64,000 nucleotides of DNA, from positions 62,001-126,000 of IMG/VR virus record IMGVR_UViG_3300031951_000003; one strand, written 5' to 3'. Positions 58,795 through 64,000 of this stretch are shown here, piece after piece (the stretch's first letter is position 1; each line of letters starts with the position of its first letter). This stretch comes from a virus. Both the position numbers and the translations under genes were made by a program. Under the pieces are notes generated by a model. The model ran no database searches and was not told the DNA's origin. It was given only the letters and a program-made list of their open reading frames with translations.

Positions 58795-60810
58795 ATGAAT
58801 GATTTAATGGATGACGACGAAAAAATGATGAGCAAGAAACAAAAACAATCATCAGACAGTCCAACCCCTGTGTTGGATAATTTTAGTCGAGACTTAAATA
58901 AGCTCGCAGAACAAGGTAAGTTGGACCCAGTTATAGGTCGCGACAGAGAAATCTTGAGAATTGCACAAATTCTTTCAAGAAGAAAAAAGAACAATCCAAT
59001 TATTATCGGAGAACCAGGTTGTGGTAAAACCGCAATTGTTGAGGGACTGGCAATGAAAATTGTAAGTGGTGATTGTCCCCGTAACTTAGTTGACAAACGT
59101 ATCGTAAACTTAGACCTTACCTCTGTTGTCGCAGGAACAAAATATCGCGGCCAATTTGAGGAAAGAATGAAAGTTATCATCGAAGAACTACAATCCAATC
59201 CGAACGTTGTTGTATTCATTGATGAAGTACACACATTGGTTGGTTCTGGTAACTCGGCGGGGTCTATGGATGGTTCCAATATTTTCAAACCCGCTCTTTC
59301 ACGCGGTGAGATTCAAATTATCGGTGCTACAACCCTCGATGAATTCCGAAAGAATATAGAAAAAGACGGGGCACTAGAGCGTAGATTCCAAAAAGTTGTT
59401 GTTGACCCATCAACAGTTGTTGAAACAATCCAAATTCTCAAAAACATCCGTGAGAAATATGAAAGTTATCACAAGGTTTCATATTCGGATGAGGTCATCG
59501 AATCATGTGTTAAACTTGCAGACCGATACATCACCGACCGTGAATTCCCTGATAAAGCATTCGACATCTTGGATGAAGTAGGTGCAAGAATGCAGACAGA
59601 ACTCAAGGTCCCTGAATCAATCGAAGAATTGAAAAAGAAGGCGGCTGAAATACGTCAGTTAAAAGTTGATGTAGTAAAAAAACAGAACTACGAACAAGCG
59701 GCACAGTTACGCGATAAGGAAAAGAAATTGTTGGACAAATTGGATACTGAGAAGAAGAAATTCGAAGAAGAAATGATTAACAACAAACAACAAATTTCCG
59801 TTGAGGATGTGTATGATGTGGTTTCTTCTATGACCAAAATCCCTGTGAATAAAATGAGTGTTGATGACACTAAAGCTCTTGTCAATTTGGATAAGGAATT
59901 AATAGGTAAAGTCATTGGACAAGACGATGCTGTTAGGAAAATTGCTAAGGCAATCAAAAGAAACAGACTTGGTATCAAAGACCCAAATCGTCCCATCGGT
60001 TCATTTGTTTTCTTGGGTTCGACAGGTGTGGGTAAAACTCACTTAGCTAAACAATTGGCAAAAGAAATGTTTGGAAGTGAAGACTCCCTAATCAGAGTTG
60101 ATATGAGTGAATATCAAGAAAAACATACCGTATCTAAATTAGTAGGTGCTCCTCCAGGTTACGTAGGTTACGAAGAAGGTGGACAGTTGACTGAAAAGGT
60201 AAAAAATAAACCATACTCAGTTATTCTTTTCGACGAAGTTGAAAAGGCGCACAAAGATGTGTTCACAATTCTTCTTCAAATTTTAGATGATGGACATGTA
60301 ACTGACAGCTTAGGTCGTAAAATCAATTTCAAAAATACCTTGATTATTTTGACATCAAACCTCGGTGTAAAGAAATTACAAGATTTTGGAACAGGTATTG
60401 GGTTTGGTTCTAGCACTTATAGTAATGAAGAGGCCAAGAAACAAGTATTGATGAAGGAAATGAAAAATTTCTTCTCTCCTGAGTTTTTGAATCGTATTGA
60501 CGATACAATTGTATTCAACTCTCTTAGTCAAGATGATATTAAAAAAATCACTAAGATTGAACTTGATAAGTTAATCTCACGTCTCAACGAAATGAATTAT
60601 AAAATCACATACGATGAGACCTTGACTGAACATCTCGCAAAAGTTGGATTCGATGAACTATATGGTGCAAGACCTCTCAAACGAGCAATCCAAGATAAAG
60701 TCGAGGATTTGATTTCAGAAGAAGTTTTGACCGACAAATTAGTAGAAGGAAAAAACTATATTGTCAAAGTAGAAGAAGATACTGTTAAGGTTGTTAAGAA
60801 AGGAAGATAA
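58795..60810 (+). CDS. ClpC-like AAA+ unfoldase lacking the N-terminal domain
   Basis: A 671-residue protein with two AAA+ modules. The first has GEPGCGKT (72-79), VVVFIDEVHTL and GATTLDEFRKNIEKDGALERRF (Arg finger). The second has GSTGVGKTHLAKQLAKE (about 406), VILFDEVEKAH and NRIDDTIVF. Between them, KQNYEQAAQLRDKEKKLLDKL (about 295-316) is a UVR-type segment found in ClpC. The Clp N-domain is absent: the protein starts 30 residues before the first module. The IGF tripeptide (535-537) lies where ClpP-docking loops occur. It probably unfolds proteins for host ClpP. Confidence 0.92.
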   Translation: MNDLMDDDEKMMSKKQKQSSDSPTPVLDNFSRDLNKLAEQGKLDPVIGRDREILRIAQILSRRKKNNPIIIGEPGCGKTAIVEGLAMKIVSGDCPRNLVDKRIVNLDLTSVVAGTKYRGQFEERMKVIIEELQSNPNVVVFIDEVHTLVGSGNSAGSMDGSNIFKPALSRGEIQIIGATTLDEFRKNIEKDGALERRFQKVVVDPSTVVETIQILKNIREKYESYHKVSYSDEVIESCVKLADRYITDREFPDKAFDILDEVGARMQTELKVPESIEELKKKAAEIRQLKVDVVKKQNYEQAAQLRDKEKKLLDKLDTEKKKFEEEMINNKQQISVEDVYDVVSSMTKIPVNKMSVDDTKALVNLDKELIGKVIGQDDAVRKIAKAIKRNRLGIKDPNRPIGSFVFLGSTGVGKTHLAKQLAKEMFGSEDSLIRVDMSEYQEKHTVSKLVGAPPGYVGYEEGGQLTEKVKNKPYSVILFDEVEKAHKDVFTILLQILDDGHVTDSLGRKINFKNTLIILTSNLGVKKLQDFGTGIGFGSSTYSNEEAKKQVLMKEMKNFFSPEFLNRIDDTIVFNSLSQDDIKKITKIELDKLISRLNEMNYKITYDETLTEHLAKVGFDELYGARPLKRAIQDKVEDLISEEVLTDKLVEGKNYIVKVEEDTVKVVKKGR

Positions 60811-60813
60811 TAG

Positions 60814-60839
60814 AAAAGGGGGATATTCCCCCTTTTTTT
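60814..60839 (+). terminator. Terminator after the Clp gene
   Basis: AAAAGGGGG (814-822), 5-base loop, CCCCCTTTT (828-836), then T to 839. It is followed immediately by a late-type element. Confidence 0.9.
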
Positions 60840-60847
60840 GTATTTAT
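60840..60847 (+). promoter_or_regulatory. Late-type element GTATTTAT, 4 bases from ATG
   Basis: GTATTTAT starts the base after the terminator and ends 4 bases before the ATG at 60852. Confidence 0.65.
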
Positions 60848-60851
60848 AAGT

Positions 60852-61460
60852 ATGAGTAATTTTTCAAGATTATTAGGTCAGTTCAAAGAACAGTTTCCTG
60901 ATGAATTTAAATCAAAAGTTGACATTATCGAAAAATTTGTTGTTGATTATATTAATAAAAACAAAATCACAATCAAGTTTTTGAATTCATGTGGAACCGG
61001 TTTCAGTGGGGTAAGAACCAAAGAACAAGTAATCATTTGTTCGCCAATGAACATGAGAACAATTGGTGATTTTCTTTATACCATATTTCACGAAATACGT
61101 CACGAAAAACAAATCCGAGATATTAAGATGGATAATCCCTTAACCGATTATGATTTGGAGGATTTTGAAAAACTATATAATCAATACTGGGAAATGGAAC
61201 TGGATGCAGACCAGTTTGCAAAAAATATGATTGCCAAATTAGTTATTAAATTAGAAATACCCATTTGGTTTGCCAAAGGGCAGTTCAATTTATCACACTA
61301 TATCGAACAATATCCATCGATGTCAAAAAGTGTTCAGATGTCCCTCAGGTCAATTGTAGACACAATTCGACATATAAAAAAATCGGGTGGTGAATTTAAT
61401 GATATTCAAGACCACCCGATGGTTAAAACACATATTGAAAGATTAGAAAACTTTATCTAA
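60852..61460 (+). CDS. Zincin-like metalloprotease
   Basis: A 202-residue protein with the zinc motif FLYTIFHEIRHEKQ (HExxH at about residues 78 to 82) and a downstream EMELDADQFAKNMI that can give the third, Glu ligand (E-x-D-A-D-x-x-A, common in gluzincin-like peptidases). No signal peptide, so it would act in the cytoplasm. It may process host or phage proteins. It lies between Clp and the M20-type peptidase. Family name is not certain. Confidence 0.68.
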   Translation: MSNFSRLLGQFKEQFPDEFKSKVDIIEKFVVDYINKNKITIKFLNSCGTGFSGVRTKEQVIICSPMNMRTIGDFLYTIFHEIRHEKQIRDIKMDNPLTDYDLEDFEKLYNQYWEMELDADQFAKNMIAKLVIKLEIPIWFAKGQFNLSHYIEQYPSMSKSVQMSLRSIVDTIRHIKKSGGEFNDIQDHPMVKTHIERLENFI

Positions 61461-62302
61461 ACCTTATAAGGGTTTTGGTTGTAACTATATTCCTTAGCCT
61501 TTTTAAAATGTAGTTTGTACCCAAGTTCTTCAATCATTTTTCTTCCCATATCGATTCCATTGTAAACATCTTCCACAACAACGTATTCATTTTTTGTGTG
61601 GTAATCATAGTACCCTATTGAGAAATTAATACAAGAAAAATCAAACTTTCCTCTCAAGGCATAAACATCTGTATATGGATGGACCATATATTCCATATCC
61701 GTTGGGACCATACCTTCAGTTAGTACTTTGTCACACGCCTTAAAAAAGTCCGTATCTCTATCGAATAGAATTTGACCGAAACATTTTTCAGTAATCATCC
61801 AGTTTTCAGGTGCGTCAAACTGAATTCCATATCCAACATTTTCGAAAAATTCAGGGTCTGCGTTTCTTGAACCGTGACAACCTGTTTCTTCAGAAACGAA
61901 AAACGCTGCTTTCAAATATGGAAGTTCTTTGAGTAATGTAAGACATGCAAACACTCCGCATTTATCATCTCCACCTATACCAGTGGGATTACCTTGGTCG
62001 TTATATGCCTTTAAAGATAATTTGAGTGCTCCTTGAGCATTTGGAAGATTTTCTTCAACAACGTTAATCGTGTCAAGTTTGTGTACAGTGTCTGTGTGAG
62101 ATATTACACAAGGGAAATAAAAACCTTCAGGTAAATCCCCAACCGGTTTCTTTGTTGCATACACATTATTTTTTTCATCGAGATAATATTCGATTTGATT
62201 TTCTTCCAACCATTTGGTTAGATAAAGAACCATTAAATCTTCTTTGTATGTGTGTGTTGGAACACTTAAAACTTCTTTGAGTAACTCTAAACTTTTTGTC
62301 AT
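61457..62302 (-). CDS. M20-type metallopeptidase, peptidase T-like
   Basis: About 281 residues from the ATG at 62302 (MTKSLELLKEVL); an upstream ATG at 62320 lies before the promoter-like element and is less likely. The metal-binding set is complete: PCVISHTDTVH, GIGGDDKCGVFA, FFVSEETGCHGS, QFDAPE and HTKNEYV. The enzyme should release an N-terminal residue from di- or tripeptides, the type of product that ATP-dependent proteases leave. It overlaps the convergent zincin gene by 4 bases. Confidence 0.87.
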   Translation of the reverse strand: MTKSLELLKEVLSVPTHTYKEDLMVLYLTKWLEENQIEYYLDEKNNVYATKKPVGDLPEGFYFPCVISHTDTVHKLDTINVVEENLPNAQGALKLSLKAYNDQGNPTGIGGDDKCGVFACLTLLKELPYLKAAFFVSEETGCHGSRNADPEFFENVGYGIQFDAPENWMITEKCFGQILFDRDTDFFKACDKVLTEGMVPTDMEYMVHPYTDVYALRGKFDFSCINFSIGYYDYHTKNEYVVVEDVYNGIDMGRKMIEELGYKLHFKKAKEYSYNQNPYKV

Positions 62303-62306
62303 ACTG

Positions 62307-62338
62307 CAAATATATGACAAAATTACAATTCAACCAAA
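62307..62338 (-). promoter_or_regulatory. Host-type promoter TTTG-N20-TATATTTG
   Basis: Sense-strand TATATTTG (62314 down to 62307) fully matches TAnnTTTG and lies 4 bases before the ATG at 62302. A TTTG lies 20 bases further upstream. Confidence 0.55.
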
Positions 62339-63369
62339 TTAAATAATTCTGGTTGATAAAGTAATTTGTTGAAACCGTCTTCAGAAATTTTGAATTTATT
62401 TATACCCGACATCCCTTTCTTCTTTTTCAAAGATATGTCAATTTTTTTTGTTTCCCTATCAAAACCATCGATTCTAAAAATTAAATCCGACCCTTTTGGT
62501 ATTTCATACCATATACCGATTTTATGTTTTTTTGTAACCCTATCAATCATATCCATAAAGGTGTTAGAATCACCTGATTCATAATCTTCTTCAATTCTCT
62601 CCAAAATTTTTTCCAACGACCTATTTGCTTCTTTATTAAAACTTTCATTGTCGAATACATCATCATCTTGATATTCAAACCTATCTTCATCCCATCCACC
62701 AATTGTTCTATTGGAATCTTGGAATATAGTTTTCAGTAATTTTTTGATTGACACGTGTGGAACATTATATTGAATGAAATTTGATATTAAATCACCCACA
62801 GTTGTTTTGATTCCATCTCCATGTCTCTGAAAACCAAAATCCCCTAAAAAATTATTCAATTCCGAATTTACATGTTCAGATGCAACGTGTCTTATTTCAA
62901 TATTTTTTTCGTGGGTCCAATCAATCACTATTGAGCCAATCTCTCGGGGATAATACTTTTCTAAAAACACTGCAAAACCAGCTCTGTCTTCTTCATCCTC
63001 GTAGTCAAATTTTTTACTATATATAAGTTTGGATATTCTTTGTAAAAGTTCTTTATTATCTGAATCGAAATTGTACCAAGGACCATACCCGTCTAAAAAA
63101 TCTTGTTCGGATGCACTTGAATCTTGAATATCGTAAGTATTGTACGGATTGTTAATTGCCTGTTCGAACCAAATATCATCATCATCCAAACCAATAATTT
63201 TTCCAAACTCATTCATGTCTGTGAATTCTATAATAACTTTTGACAAAGCAGGATTTTCCCTACTCGCAATAACTCTTCCAATGGACTTATCCGCCCCTTC
63301 CAATTCATACTGATTAATTTTTCCTTTTACAAATTTTCTTAAAGCAAAAAAACTATCTCCTGGTTCCAT
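62323..63369 (-). CDS. Hypothetical protein
   Basis: A 348-residue acidic protein. It has many Asp/Glu segments (DDDDIWFEQAINNPYNTYDIQDSS), a helical middle and a basic C-terminus (DISLKKKKGMSGINKFKIS). I recognise no family. It is the first minus-strand gene after the tmRNA, with a late-type element 5 bases before its ATG. Confidence 0.65.
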   Translation of the reverse strand: MEPGDSFFALRKFVKGKINQYELEGADKSIGRVIASRENPALSKVIIEFTDMNEFGKIIGLDDDDIWFEQAINNPYNTYDIQDSSASEQDFLDGYGPWYNFDSDNKELLQRISKLIYSKKFDYEDEEDRAGFAVFLEKYYPREIGSIVIDWTHEKNIEIRHVASEHVNSELNNFLGDFGFQRHGDGIKTTVGDLISNFIQYNVPHVSIKKLLKTIFQDSNRTIGGWDEDRFEYQDDDVFDNESFNKEANRSLEKILERIEEDYESGDSNTFMDMIDRVTKKHKIGIWYEIPKGSDLIFRIDGFDRETKKIDISLKKKKGMSGINKFKISEDGFNKLLYQPELFNLVEL

Positions 63370-63374
63370 ATCGT

Positions 63375-63382
63375 ATAAATAG
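63375..63382 (-). promoter_or_regulatory. Late-type element CTATTTAT, 5 bases from ATG
   Basis: Sense-strand CTATTTAT ending 5 bases before the ATG at 63369. Confidence 0.6.
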
Positions 63383-63390
63383 ACTTTTAA

Positions 63391-63421
63391 TTTGGAAATT
63401 TAATATTTATGTATATCTTTG
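63391..63421 (+). promoter_or_regulatory. Host-type promoter TTTG-N19-TATCTTTG for tmRNA
   Basis: TTTG (391-394), 19 bases, TATCTTTG (414-421), an exact Bacteroidetes-type promoter ending 20 bases before the mature 5' end of the tmRNA, leaving room for a leader removed by RNase P. Confidence 0.72.
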
Positions 63422-63441
63422 TTGTGTTCTTTGAAAATATT

Positions 63442-63836
63442 GGGGAAGTCATGGCAATTGATTGGCGTGTGTAGTTATAGGTGGCACGTAGGAGCTGAGT
63501 TAACTCCTTTATCAACTGATTTGAAAAAACAAATGGCAATACTTTTGCTAAGATGGCTGCTATCGGTTTAATCGCTGAAGAAGCTACTGTTGTTGCTTAA
63601 TTTAAGTCACGACACTCGGGTCGGTTAGGACATTAACCTAGGAACAGAAGTCCAATATACGGGTCACAGGTCAGAGCTCGTTTAAAATAATTCTGAGACC
63701 AAGTTGTTTGTAGGTGGGTTTCTCACATATATCAAACCTAATATTTCGGAACATTGAGAAACAATGTTGTAATAAACGTGTAGTCACTTATAGTTGTCGC
63801 GAACAAGACACGGGTTCGACTCCCGTCTTCTCCACA
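63442..63836 (+). ncRNA. ssrA: tmRNA (transfer-messenger RNA)
   Basis: The acceptor GGGGAAG (442-448) pairs with CTTCTCC (827-833), with one G-U. The T arm is ACGGG, loop TTCGACT, CCCGT (810-826). A 15-pair P2 helix (471-485 with 783-797, six of them G-U) closes the molecule. Between them, a reading frame ends at TAA 598-600; its last 13 codons give AIGLIAEEATVVA, the probable tag end. The tag ends VVA where LAA or VAA is usual. After discriminator A834 the CCA is not fully encoded (CAG). It should rescue stalled ribosomes and tag peptides for proteolysis. A terminator follows at once. Confidence 0.93.
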
Positions 63837-63845
63837 GCAGATTAA

Positions 63846-63870
63846 CCCCGAGAAACTCTCGGGGTTTTTT
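63846..63870 (+). terminator. Terminator after tmRNA
   Basis: CCCCGAGA (846-853) and TCTCGGGG (857-864) form a perfect 8-base stem with a 3-base loop, followed by six T. Confidence 0.92.
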
Positions 63871-63872
63871 AT

Positions 63873-63901
63873 TTGACTTGTTAAAGATTTATTAATATTA
63901 T
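63873..63901 (+). promoter_or_regulatory. Possible promoter TTGACT-N17-TATTAT
   Basis: A sigma70-like pair TTGACT (873-878) and TATTAT (896-901) with 17-base spacing lies before a short reading frame starting at 63955. It does not match the TAnnTTTG type, so confidence is low. Confidence 0.25.
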
Positions 63902-63954
63902 TTAGACGACTTTGGAAATTAAGACCATACTTATTTTAGTCGGAGAGCAATTTT

Positions 63955-64000
63955 ATGAAATATTATTTACTGACGAACTTCAAAACTTGTAATATCGGAA
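63955..64000 (+). CDS. Start of a coding region, cut by window end
   Basis: An ATG at 63955 opens a frame (MKYYLLTNFKTCNIG) that is still open at the window end. It follows an AG-rich GGAGAGCAA at 63942-63950, one of few purine-rich starts here. Too short to identify. Confidence 0.35.
   Translation, partial: MKYYLLTNFKTCNIG

Noticed and set aside
63442-63836. An ordinary tRNA at the 3' T-arm
   Set aside because: There is no D arm or anticodon arm near the T arm; the matching acceptor strand is 380 bases upstream and a P2 helix plus tag frame lie between, which define a tmRNA.

Overview
The window looks like part of the genome of a large tailed dsDNA phage with a T4-type (myovirus-like) head module. 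It is AT-rich and densely coded on both strands, with genes often overlapping by 1 to 14 bases. The head genes on the minus strand follow T4 order from about 51.2 kb down to 41.3 kb: terminase large subunit, portal, a core-like protein, prohead protease, scaffold, major capsid protein. A gp55-like late sigma factor, a PhoH ATPase and a gp5-like baseplate OB-fold protein fit the same group. A Bacteroidetes (flavobacterial) host is inferred from four promoters matching TTG-N19/20-TAnnTTTG, the absence of Shine-Dalgarno sequences, a DUF4494-like protein, a flavobacterial-looking signal peptide and a phage copy of ribosomal protein bS21.

Layout. 1-2.7 kb: family B DNA polymerase (minus, 3' end cut by the window). 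2.8-7.7 kb: a glycosyltransferase cluster (two HtrL/YibB-like proteins, a GT25, a GT60-like GlcNAc transferase). 7.8-14.7 kb: two very large Pro/Thr-rich, mucin-like virion proteins and two small virion proteins. 14.8-17.4 kb: small plus-strand genes, one with a WYL-like domain. 17.4-31.8 kb: a long plus-strand island of glycosyltransferases, sugar-nucleotide epimerases and methyltransferases, interrupted by a 3'-5' exonuclease, dUTPase, PhoH and a degenerate HAD protein. 31.8-38.7 kb: late sigma factor, then baseplate and other virion genes. 38.8-41.3 kb: small genes, some with host-type promoters. 41.3-57.5 kb: head morphogenesis genes, with rpsU on the opposite strand, a third Pro/Thr-rich protein, a nucleotidyltransferase and a KTSC protein. 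57.6-63.9 kb: a kinase-like protein, Hsp20, a ClpC-like unfoldase, a zincin, an M20-type peptidase, an unknown protein and a tmRNA.

Four themes tie the genes together. (1) An 8-base element with core TATTTAT precedes at least 18 genes in the sense direction and is probably the late promoter read by the encoded sigma factor; several copies end 4-5 bases before the start codon, which predicts leaderless mRNAs. (2) The predicted major-capsid maturation site (a [LIVF]-[IL]-N-E motif) recurs at the end of short N-terminal leaders of several other proteins, which suggests a set of proteins packaged into the head and trimmed by the prohead protease. (3) Mucin-like Thr/Pro arrays lie next to glycosyltransferases, including a GT60 relative and a GDP-mannose 3,5-epimerase plus GT10/GT11 set, which suggests that the phage decorates its own fibres. 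(4) The last 6 kb group protein-quality-control genes (Hsp20, Clp unfoldase, two peptidases) with a tmRNA carrying an unusual tag, possibly a phage-borne trans-translation and proteolysis module. No tail sheath, tail tube, lysis or integrase gene was recognised.
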